From Eublepharis macularius (Eukaryota; Chordata; Lepidosauria; Squamata; Eublepharidae), in contig NC_072799.1 of the NCBI RefSeq assembly GCF_028583425.1, positions 90,444,217 to 90,508,216 on the forward strand: a stretch of 64,000 nucleotides of DNA. The letters are read 5' to 3'. Below the pieces are notes generated by a model that saw nothing but the letters and a program-made list of their open reading frames with translations, searched no databases and had not been told where the DNA came from. Shown in pieces: positions 11,901 through 23,900 of the stretch. Every line of letters begins with the position of its first letter. Position 1 is the first letter of the stretch. The translations under genes were made by a program, and so were the position numbers.

Positions 11901-14900
11901 ATGGTCCCAGTCTTGAAGGAGGGGGATTCAAATTTGCCTGGGGGGAATCCAGCATCTGCCGCCTTAGCCCACAAGTCAGCAATAAACTGGAACCTGGTGA
12001 GAAGAGCTCTGTCTGTGTGCACCGGTAAGGGACCTGGTCTGCAAGGTCTGATGGCCAGGAAGGGCAATACCACTGGTACTGGGCAGGGGCCCCCATGCAA
12101 AATTGTGCAGTCACTTGGTCACCCTCCCCCCAACCCTGCTGACCAGTCTTGGACTGCCCAACCCAAGGCCTGAAGCATTTCCCCATCGATGGACGCGTTG
12201 CTGATTTTCATTGCCCGGCCCGACTGGTCCCTGGCCGAAGCAGCCGCCAGCTCTCCCGCCCCGAAAGCCCCATACAGCGCAAAGGTGAAGGCTGCTTGGA
12301 TCAGTGTGATCTCAGACTGCCGCTGGCAGGTGCTGGGAAGCTTTCCCAGGAGTCCCTGATGGACTGGCAAGGTGATAGGGCACCTTGTATCTGCACATGC
12401 TGCTGCCCTATGGGACCATCCCACTACTGCTCTGCTGGCCAGGAAGTGGTTGGTTGGATCTGACAAGCGCACAGTCCTGCAGAGGAATGAAATGGCCACT
12501 CTGTGGAGGGACATAGTCTTGGGGGGCACCCCCTGTCGCGCGTAGCAGCCAGGTACTGCAGCACAATGACATCCAACGCTGGCAAGGCCTCTAAATCCTT
12601 GACCTGTTGGAAAAGGCCAAGAACAAGGTGGTTGCAGCGGCATAAGCCCACTTGGCAGATGGTGCCACTGAGCTCAACATTTCCCTGCATGATAAGTCAT
12701 TCCGAAGCTCCCGAAGCTCCTCTGGGAAAGAGGTCTGGGCGGTTCCCTGCATCTGGTGCCAAGGCCTTGAATTTCTCCTCCTGAAATCGAGTTAAGGCGT
12801 CTGATGTTATCGACACCTGCAAATTAGCAAGCTGAGAAAGCAATGTTAGTGTGCAAGCAAACCAAGACAAATTCCCGAAGAAGGCACATGGCCCACTTAG
12901 AGTGCGATGACTGCCAGTTAACAACCTGCACCACTGCCTGATTGTCACATCAAAAGCATACCTTCTTGTTCTGGAACAGGGCCTGCTACATAACAGCCAC
13001 GACCAATATTGGAAAGAATTCCAAGAGTGTTAGGCCCCTGCAAATATCCAACCCCAGCCAGGCCGTGGGTCACCACTGCACATGCCACCTCCCGACCAGA
13101 AGTGATGCAGTCGTATTCTTGAATAAAACATTTTCATCTCTGAATTCCAGAGAAGAGCTATTAAAGGGTGAATCACATTGGATTGCCTGGTGATTAATAA
13201 AGCCATACTTTGCATTTATTCCACTTCTTCAGTCCCACTAATGAGGCAACTATTTTTTCAATGTTTAAGATTCCCTGTGATGCTTGGAAAGCATGCTGTG
13301 CATTCATGCTGTTTTGATTCTTTTGTTTTACCTCAACATGCTTGCTCCAGGCTCACGGGGTATTTTTTACCTCAAAACGTTTTTGGGCTGGGGTAAAAAA
13401 ACATCCTAATGGCAAGAATCAAAAGTTTTGTGATTGTTCTATACCCTGGTGCCTTTTTGTTTACTGAAAGAAAACTGTGATATGTGGCTGTACTTTCGGG
13501 TCATTGTTTACTTTGATGCAGGCAGGGCATTTTTTCAGCAGGAACGCAGTGGAACGGAGTTCTGGAACCTCTTGAAAATGGTCACATGGCTGGTGGCCCC
13601 GCCCCCTGATCTCCAGACAGAGGCGAGTTAAGATTGCCCTCTGTGCCGCTTGGTGGCGCAGAGGGCAATCTCAACTCCCCTCTGTCTGGAGATCAGGGGG
13701 CGGGGCCACCAGCCATGTGACCATTTTCTCTGAGGGCAACCCACTGAGTTCCACCACTTTTCCCAGAAAAAAAGCCCTGGATGCAAGTGACGATGTCCTA
13801 AGAAGAAAAAGCTGACTCTTCTCTATGCATTCTACCCAAAGAAATGCAACCCAAGTGCAAAGTGACACCCAACAAAGTTAGCAAGGTTTTTTAATTACTG
13901 GTTACTGCTTTCTTTCTTTGAGAAGATTCAGTGTGAAAAAGTTTGCAGGCCTCTGGAATAGGGAGCTGGGGTTTCTCCTCTAATTTTTGAGCCATCACAG
14001 CTTGGGTTGCCCTTCCGCTTAAAAAAAATAAATCACATGCCGCCTTAATCATTCTGGTGTCATTTGAAGAATTAATGATTTCACAGATTGGTTTGAAATG
14101 TGGCACTCATAATACTACACTTCATTTTTAAAATGCATGGTAGATTTCTTCTACTAAATAAACACATTCACATTATTATTGCCCCAAGGAAATAATGTTA
14201 AAAAGATGTTCTTTATTTTAGAGTTGCATACTTCTTAATTCATTGAAGTTAACAGGCTTAGAAGGGTGTAACTCTGCTATGAATTATAGTATACGTTATG
14301 GCATGTTAATGGGAATAAAAATATTTTTATCCTCAAAATGCCAGCTTATGAAACACTTTGAAGGCATTTCAAATACAGTGCTACTTATTGAGGCACAAGT
14401 GAATCATTAATGTCTTTATTGTACCATTTCCTATATCACGAGTTTTATAAAAACAAACTATTCCTTATATTTCCTGTAATCTTCCACTTTTAAAAACCAG
14501 TTCACCTGCCTGGCCACAGCTGGATTAACTCCATTACAGTCTTCTCGTGTGCAAAACCTGACACTCAGTAAGAAGTTTCACTTACCTAAATGCGTTCCTC
14601 AGAGTGCATAGCCACCAGCCTTAATAATTATTTAATTAGCACATGAATTATAAAATGTAACAAATGGTGTTCAGATTATAGAGAAATAATGGCTAAGCTC
14701 TTACTGAATAAACAATACAGGCCTTTTTTCTCATGGCTTTCAAAAGCAGTGCATCATTTCTCACGTGTTCTACAATGTTTTATTCTCTTTATTCAAAACG
14801 TCAGTGGAAATCAGCTGACAGAATTTTTTTAATAGAAACTGTTGGAGTCAGTATGATGTAGTGGTGAGCGTGTTGGACCTGCGTTCATGGCCTCATTGAT

Positions 14901-17900
14901 CTTGGGCAAGTCAGACTCATTCCAACCTACCGTACAGATTTGTTGCGATGATAAAATGAGATGACTCAGTTTAGACTGACCTGTGAGTTCTGGAGGAAAG
15001 AGGGGATGCAAATGCCATAAATGAATTAATGTATATTATCTGACATTTCACCGCGTTGCATATTGTTATGTGATATAGTCTGAATATAAGCTGGAGCAAA
15101 GAGGGGGTGCCAGGTGGTGCTGCCGGCCAGGAGTGTGTGCCGTGGAGCTGGCAGCGGCAGCCCAGGGGGCTGAGCGGGAGGGCTGGGTGGCCGCCTGCAC
15201 ACCGCCCCAGCTGCCTGCTGCGCCAATGGGGCAGCTGGCTCGCAGCTGCTCGCCGGGAGTGCACAGAATCATGGGTGCGCTCTCGGGGGTTGCGTGCCCT
15301 GCGTGATGATGTCACTTTTAGGAAGTGATGTCATCGTGCAGTCTGGGTGCGCGTGCACGCTTTGCACGCACGCACAAGTGATCACAGGGGTGCTAACAGC
15401 CCTAGAGCTGACCCTGGGGGCCAGCGATCCTCGCTACAGCACTGGTCACTGTCTGAATACATCATTCTTGTAGTTTGGGCAGAGATGCTGTATTGACAGT
15501 TAATTCATACCAAGACTTGAGAAACAACATGTCTTAATGATTTTTAGACACCTTTTAGCCATGAAACAAATATAATCATTGCATAGCGTAAGAATCCTAA
15601 CATATTAAGATGTTAGAAGCTTAATAACCACTGAACCCACCAGTTATCCCCGTATTGGTTTGACCATGCCACAGTGATTCAGGCTACGTTCACCGCTTGT
15701 CTACGCTACTGTAACTCACTCTGCGTAGGGCTACCCTTGAAGGAGCTTCAGAGACTTCAGTTGGTACAGAATGCAGCTGCCAGACTGTTGACCAGCACAC
15801 CAAGGTCAGTGCATATTACTTTGATTTTGAAGCAACTGCACTGGCTTCCAATTGGCTTCTGAATCAAGTTCAATGAGCTGGTCTTAACTTTTAAAGCCCT
15901 TAACGGTCTGGGACCCTCATCCCTATGGGACCGCCCAGGGCTTTTTTTCTGGGAAAAGAGGAGGTAGAACTCAGTGGGTTGCCCTCGGAGAAAATGGTCA
16001 CATGGCTGGTGGCCCCGCCCCCTGGTCTCCAGACAGAGGGGAGTTTAGATTGCCCTCCACACCGCTGAGCGGTGCAGAGGGCAATCTAAGCTCCCCTCTG
16101 TCTGGAGATCAGGGGGCGGGGCCACCAGCCATGTGACCATTTTCAAGAGGTTCCGGAACTCCGTTCCCCCGCGTTCCCCCTAAAAAAAGCCCTGGGACTG
16201 CCTCTTCTGGTATAACCTCCCGAGTACCCTATGGTCCGCAACTCAGGTCTTGGCCCCAGGGCCATTCAACTCTCTTCAACCAGATGGAGGACTTTTACGG
16301 TTGTGGCTCCCTCCCTCTGAAATGCTTTAAGAGAAGAGACTTGCTCCCTCTGGGATTTGGTGACGATTTGGAGGGCCTGCAAAGCAGGGATGTTTCATCT
16401 GGCATTTGGAGGCTGATTCAGATATTTTTATTGGCTTGACTCCATGGCCCTTTTCACACTGCATACCTACTTCCAGAACATCGCGAAACGCAGTGCAAAA
16501 AATGCGGAAGATAGCGTCTTCTCGCGAGAGTTTTGCACGACGTCGCAGGTATGTAGTGTGAAAAGGGCCCATATGATTTGTTTATTATGGACAATGGGCA
16601 CCAGTATGATTTAGTGATGGCACTCTTCTTTAAAATGTATTGGTTTTAATGTTTGTATTCTATTCTATTATTGGTTTCTAATGTTTGTATTCCTACTTTA
16701 TATTGTATTGCCGATTTTAATGTTTGCATTTATATTATTTTAATAGTGTTTTATATATGTATGTGGTAAACTGCCTCGAGCACTAAATATGGTGGAGAAG
16801 CAGTATATAAGTTAAATATAGGTCAAGGAGCTGTTCCAGTTGGCAGCAGAGGATAGGACCCGAAGCAATGGGCTTAAATTACATGCAGAAAGGTACCGGC
16901 TGGATATTAGGAAAAACTTTTTCACGATCAGAGTAGTTCAAAAGTGGAATCAGCTGCCTAGGGAGGTGGTGAGCTCCCCTTCACTGGGAGTTTTCAAGAA
17001 GAGGCTGGATGAATCTTTGTCAGAGATGCTTTAGGCTGATCCTGCACTGGGCAGGGGGTTGGACTAGAACGTCTGTATGGCCCCTTCCAACTCTGTGATT
17101 CTATGAAATAAATAAATAGAGGAGCATAATCTTGTACCGGAATCTTATCACAGCTACAAAGCTGCCCAGAACCAGGTTGCTGCTATTTTAAATAAACAGC
17201 AAACATCCTTAAACTCAGCTTCTTTTGAAAGACTTGAATGCCTGTGAGATACAATAGAAACACCCAAGTTTCTCTTCATATATAGAGCCAAACTGAGAAT
17301 CAATTACGTATCTTGCTACCTTTTTCACAAGGAGAGAAAACCCTGCTGTGTGGCAAGTGGTTTTTGGCATCAACAACTTGGATCATCCGTCAATCTTCAT
17401 GCAGACCCGCATGGTGAAGACAATTATTCTGCACCCCCGGTATAACCGAGCTGTAGTGGACTATGATATTAGCATTGTGGAACTCAATGAAGACATCAAC
17501 GAGACCAGCTATGTCAGGCCTGTCTGCCTACCCAGCAGGGAGCAGTTCGTTGAGCCAGATACCTATTGTTACATCACCGGCTGGGGACACATGGGCAACA
17601 AAAGTAAGATGAATGTCTTCCAGATTGTTTCACAAATCTATTTACCTTCCACCAGTCTCTGTCAGTTATCTAGCTCTAGTGAAAATCCTCTGTTTCAAGC
17701 ATTAACAATGAGCCTTTGCTGGGCATTATTAAGCATTTGAACATACAGAATTTCCCCCAGCCAATGTTTTCGGCTTGTTTGTACTTTACGCTTCATTCAT
17801 GTTTAGGTATGTAATAGGAACTAAAATCCAAGAAGGGATGTGCACTTGGGAGGGAACCATAAACACAGCTGGATGTTCCTTTCTGTTTCAGCCACAATAG

Positions 17901-20900
17901 TTCCTACTACCAATGGCTAAATCTGTTTTGTAAAAAAGAACAGCACGTTGGCATCTTAGAAGTAGGAACTGCTCTTGTAGAAACAATGTGGCATCTCTCC
18001 CAAAGAATATATTCCCTTTCTTTGGATCCTGACTAGGTGGGCATGAACCAAATCACGAACCAAAATTCGGCACGAACCAGAGTGGTTCAACGTTCACACA
18101 CCAGTGGTTTGTGGGGCTCCTTTTTCATGAACTTCCACAACTTTTTAGGCTGGTTTGTTTGGTTCGTAATCGGTTCAAGAAGTCAGACAGCCTGGCACCG
18201 ATCCATTAATTTCCTAGGCAACGGAGGGGGTGAACGTTTGCAGACCTTCTGCAGCCATGGAAACACCAATCTTAGCCCTCAAAACCTTGATAGGCAGCTC
18301 TCCCTGCCAACCAGAGAGCTTCTATTCTGCTCTATGTGAGCAAGGAGCAAGAATTAATTCCCTAGGCAATGGGAGGGATGGACATTCTGCAGCCCTGGGA
18401 ACACCAATCTTAGTCCTCAAAACCATGATAGGCAGCTCTGCCTGCCAACCAGAGAGCAGCTATTCTGCTCTATGGAGAGCAATGAGTATAATAACCAGCT
18501 CTCAGCCTCAACAGGTAGAGAGACAGGGGAGAGCTGCTGTTGGGAGTTGGAGAGAGTAAAGGAGGATTTGGGGGTGTTTTGGTGGGGTTGCTGGCTTGCT
18601 GCTTAAAAAAGACTGATAGTCTCTTTCTTATTAAGAGCATCTTTCCCGTCTGGGAAGGTTTTTTGTGTGGTGGGTGAGGGGCTTTCCCTCCCTCCCCAGT
18701 CCCAGGACTACTGCTAGGCTCTGGGGCCAAGCTTAGTGGCTTCTTTGGTTGAGGGCTCTTCTTATTAGCTCCATGAGGGTTAGTGTGAAGGGCAAGGGTG
18801 GTCGTAGGAGGAAGAGATCCCAAGCTTGTCCCACTGGTGCCCAGCAAAGAGCCTCTTTTTAAAGATCCACTTGTGGGGATGGAGGAGGAGGCAGAAGTGT
18901 TGCCAGAGGAAGAGCAGCTGCTAAGACTTTTTGATGAGGAGGAGGAGGAGGACGACGAGGGATCTCAGGGTGCAATGGGGGGGGCGGTCTTGGAGAAATA
19001 TCCAGCTCCTCCACATCCCAACCTCTTGGGGCTGCCCCTGCCTGCATTCCACCCCTCACTGTGTCCTCCCATCCCAGCCACACCCGTCCTGGTCCCTGTT
19101 TCAGGCACGCACTTTGGCAGCACTTCACAACCCTCCCCATCGACCCCTGTGTAGCGCATTGCCAGGACTGCGATGTCCTGGTGTGTAGGGGCTTGGACCC
19201 CAAGCACCTGTCATCCAGCGTCCTCCACCGGTATCTGCAGAGGCACCACTTGAGTCTGTTGCCTCTGGGTGGACGAAGAGGGCTTCTGAGTAGGGAGAAG
19301 GGGGAGGGCAATGGGAGTCCACCCTGAGGAAGAAGACTCGCACCGAGGGTGCTGTGGGTGGGAGTGGAACTTCTAGGCAGGCTCCCCTTCAGGAGGTTGT
19401 TCCCTTGGGTTGGTGGCACTGCCAAGCAAAAGAATCAGGGGGAGGGCTCAGGAGGCAGGCACTCGTGGTGGTGGAGACGATTGGACCTTTGTCCATTGTG
19501 AAGGGTTTGGGCTTTCGGTGGGTGCTGCATCATTTCACCCCCTAGTATACCATGCCCTCACAGCAGAGCATTGGCTGGTGAGTCTTGCCATCCAGCTACT
19601 GCTCTGTGGTACAGCTGGTCCATGACAAGCTGTCCAGAGCACAAGGGCGAATCATGCACTTCATGGCAGACCTGTGGAGCATCCATCAGCATGGCTACCT
19701 TGCCCTCACTGCCTGCTGGTGGCAACTGGAGGACCTCCGGACCCCCAGGGTGAAATCAGAACCCCAGGAGGAGGGGACAGCCATGCTGCCGGGCTACAGA
19801 GTGGTTCTGCTCCAGGCGTGGGGGATGGATGAGCACTGCATGGTGGGGAGGAACATTGCCGTTACAATCAAGGCTGGACCAAGGGAGTGGGCGCCCATGG
19901 GTGATGTTGTCCATGGCTACATGATCATGTTCACTGGTAGAACCATGGTGAAAGCCATGGATGTCACATCCCTTGAGGGTATTGGCTGCCTGGCGCACAA
20001 GCTGCACCTAGTCATGAGGGATGTTCTTGGGCTGGGTCAGAACATCAATCCCACCTGGGACCAGGGAACATTGGACACACGTGACTTGTTGGACAGCTTC
20101 CAGCTTCTGGCTGGCTACTTTCCCAGCAACATTCATTCTTCCCACCAGCTGCACAAGAGGTGGGGAGAGGAGAGGGATCCCGAGCACCAGCTCTTCGAAG
20201 ACATACCCATCTGTTGGAACTCCACCTAGGTCACGATGGCTCATCTGTTGGAGCATATCCTCTGTGCCCATTATGCAAGGGGGAGAGGAGTTCAGCATTA
20301 GCTCCACGGACTGGCTAGCCCTCTCCCAAACGATCTGTGTCCAGAAGCCATTTGCTTCTACATGGCCTCTGCTCCTACACGGCCAGCCTGGGGCAAGCCA
20401 TCCCCCTGATCCTTGGGCTGGACCAGGTGCTGGCCAAAGAAATGGAGCAGGGGGAAGCCCTTCTCCCCAGGGACTTGGTGAGGAGGTTGCAGGCAGGTGT
20501 GGCCACCCGCTTGCATCCTCTCTGCCAAGAGGGGGTGTAGAGGCTGGCCTGCATATGTAACCCCCATATAAAGGGCAGCATCACCATGTGCAATGCTGAG
20601 CTCCAGCTATGGATGCAGGACCTCCACAGAGAGATGTGCAATTTCCAGGCAAAACGATCTGGCTAGAGGGAAGAGGGCCTAGAAGAGGGACTGTTGGTGG
20701 TGGCGGTGGCGGAGGAGGAGGCTGATCAAGCCAGAGTCCCAGGACGTGAAAGCCCACCCAACAACCCCCCCTACTGGTCCTCAGTGGCGAGCTGGGCAGT
20801 TGGTGGCATCGAGGAGCCCATGTGTGCCCTTGCAGAGGACTTAGCGGAGGTGATGGTGCGAGAGTACCTTGCCAAGTCCCACCAGCCCCTGACTCCGATC

Positions 20901-23900
20901 CCCAGGAGTACTGGGCACGCAAAACTGACATCTGTCCTGACTTGTCATCTGTGGCCATGAACTTCCTCTCTTGCCTTGCTCCCCCCCCCCCCCCGTGTGT
21001 CCAGAGTGAGTGGGTATTCTTCTACCTGGGAGACCTGCTCGGTGCCCACCGCTCACGCCTGAACCTGGCCCTGGTGGATCAATCGGCCTTCCTAAAGTTC
21101 AACCTTTCCATGCTGGGTTACCCCTCACCCACACCTTGGGGACAGAAGATCCAGGTTCCCCCCACATTGGAAGTTACCCTTGCCCCCCCTCCCAACCAAC
21201 AGCTGCCTGGGAGTATCATGGCTCCGACCCCACCCCAGCCTCTGTGCCACTGCCAGGCTTAGCGGCTCCTCATTATGGAATGCAATGCCATTCCCCCAAG
21301 GTCTGCTTCCCCCCAGGATTAACCTCCCCTTGTGCATCACCTTTTTCTTTTCCTGTCCAAGAATATCGTGTCTCCCCAAAGAACATCTTCTCCTTCCCCC
21401 GAAGATTAACCTCCTCTCGTAGACTGTCTCTGTCCTCCTCTCCTTGAAAAGACTATTCCTGTGTCCCCAAGAACATCTCCTTGACTGGGGAAGGGTCCAA
21501 AGGGGGGCCTATAAAGGTGGGCAGGGACAAGGAGCCGGTGATGAGCAGCTGGGAGTGAGCCAGTGAGTTGGAGAGACAAGAGTGCGTGACAAGGTCAGAG
21601 AGAGAGGGAGTGACACTGGCTGTCCCAACAGAGGGAGCGAGGGATCCAGGGTGTCTCCAACTCCCCTACTCCCTCCATATCGGAGGCGTTCCTTGAGCCC
21701 TAGCCACTGCCCAGGCCAACATGGAGGGTGTGCCACCCCCAGGCTCCGACGAACCCAGCCAGGAGCCTGACACAAGTCAATTGGCATTTGTGGCTGGCTC
21801 CCATTATGTTTAATGGACCTGCTTCGTGCCCGCCGCTCATACCTGGCCCTGGCCCTGGTGGATCATTGTCCTTCATAAAAGTTAACCTCCCCCTGCTGGG
21901 GTACCCTTCCCTGGACCTTGGGGAGGTATCAGAGCTCTGAGCCACCCCAGTCTCTGTCCCGCTGCCAGACTGTCGCCCACCCTCAGGCTCCCTCGCAGCC
22001 ACCCCATCGGTGAGGTGGGTTTTGACTGACCTGAGGCAAGGAACTAACAACAAGGCCAACTTAAATCTCCTTTCGCCATGGTCCACCAATGGCAGCTGTC
22101 CCTGACTGCATTCCAATAGTGGAAGTTGGTTGGCCAAAGCCGGGCTCCGACTCTGCCTCAGTCTCTGTGCCAGACTCAGCAAACAATTGTCTAGGAGGGT
22201 CTGGGCTGTCCCATTTCCTTAGGCACGAAACATCCCCCCGCAAGGTGGGTGCCTCTACCCCCTGAGCTCATGGCCCCCGGTGGGAGGAAAGGAGATGGTA
22301 AGTTGGCTGTCTCCCAGCCCCATGAGAAGGGGGCAGCCACTGACAAAACCTACCCTTTCCAACATAGTGGCCCTCCCCAGGCCCCCAGGTGCCTCCACCC
22401 CCTGAGCCCATGGCCCCGGGGGACAGAAGGGAGACGGTCCAGTCCGTTGACAGCCTCCCGGCCCGTGAGGAAGGGGCAGCCACCATCATAACCCACGTCT
22501 GGGGCCTCCATTCTCAGACAAAGATTCTCTAACTCCATCCCATAACTTTTTGATGCTGCCTGCAATGTTTTCCAATGGAGCCTATGTATGTCCATTGGCA
22601 TTCATGGCTCCCATTATATCTAATGGGACTTTCCTGGGGGCACCCACTTTGGAGGTCTATAACTCGGAGATCTGAAATCTTCGCCAAACTTGGAAGGGGG
22701 GCTGGAGGAGAGCCTGCTGAAGAGTTCTTGCAAGTTTGGCATCTCTGTGTGTGAAGGGGGCTGTTCTAGGGCCTGAGGAATTGATAAACCATGAACTGAA
22801 CGAAACGGTTTGTGAACCGGGGCATGTTCGTGAAAGTTCATGGTTCGTTGTTCATGAAACATGATGAACCACTCCTCCCCCCCCCCCGGTTCGTGCCTAC
22901 CTCTAATCCTGGCCAATGCTAGCTAATTACCTGTCTCTTACAAAAGTCAGGGGCTTCTCACGTTTGTAGATAATATTACGTCCTGGATTGGCAAGGAGTT
23001 TAAAGCATGCATTTTACTGAAAATTATTGAGAAGGAACTCAAAGTTTCTCTGGTGATTAGTTTCACTACAAATGCACTGTATGAAGAAGCTTTTCAACCA
23101 AAGAAATTATGACTCTCCTACTTGGCATTTAATTATGGGCTGCTTCATAAGTGATTGCAGCTGTAGTTCATACTTCCATATAGCTGATTTATGTAAATGG
23201 CTAACCATATAGATTAGCAATGCGCCTCCTGAGGACGCTGTTTCGAGTCATGTCAGGGCCAGTAGTCAATTATGAGTTCAATGAATCTGCACGCAATCTG
23301 AGAAACCAAGGGAGCTGCATGTAATTTGAAATGTATTTCCCTACAAAATGCTAACACTCAGTTCCCATACTGCACATAAACTGAAAATTGCACCCTAGCA
23401 TCTTCTGGAATACTATAAGGGAATCAGGTAGGAAATCCCAATATCAGTGGCATTAAGGTGGTGTCAGGTCTTGCCAGGTATTTCCCCCAACACTTCACTG
23501 CATCACTCAGGTGTATGAGTTAAAGTTGTTTTTATTAAAGAAAAATACCAGTATCAAAATGCTAGGACAGGGGTATTGGCTGGAATGGCCCAAGGTAGCA
23601 AAGCAAGGTTAATTATAGATCACAGTCTCCCCCACGGTGGGAAAGAAAGTCCGTTAGGATTTTGGCACGCAGAACCTGGGAAGCTCAGGAACTCAGAGCC
23701 AAGCTACAAGTGACGCCTGACACAGGTTGGACACTTGTCAGCTTCCCTCAAGTTTTGATGGGAAATGTAGGCATTCTGGTCTTGCAGGTGTAATGGAGAG
23801 CCAAGCTGTAAAACCAGGATGCCTACATTGCCCATCAAAACTTGAGGTAAGCTGACAAGTGTCCAATCTGTGTGAGGTGTCACTTGTAGCTTGGCTCTCA

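Larger units (their letters stand above)
15640..16820 (+). repeat. L2 LINE fragment carrying two nested insertions
   Basis: L2 ORF2 C-terminus ([48 protein letters not shown]) is interrupted at 15936-16194 by a hAT MITE. It resumes to about 16445, is interrupted again by a foldback at 16446-16569, and ends with a 3' UTR near 16820 (ACTGCCTCGAGCACTAAATA). The same 3' UTR occurs on the minus strand at 59812-59996. Confidence 0.82.

Noticed and set aside
11835..12173. Plus-strand frames at 11.8-12.8 kb
   Set aside because: Shadows of the minus-strand recombinase remnant.
18470..19425. Long proline/serine-rich minus-strand frames
   Set aside because: Composition effect inside the hAT element; the transposase domains are on the plus strand.
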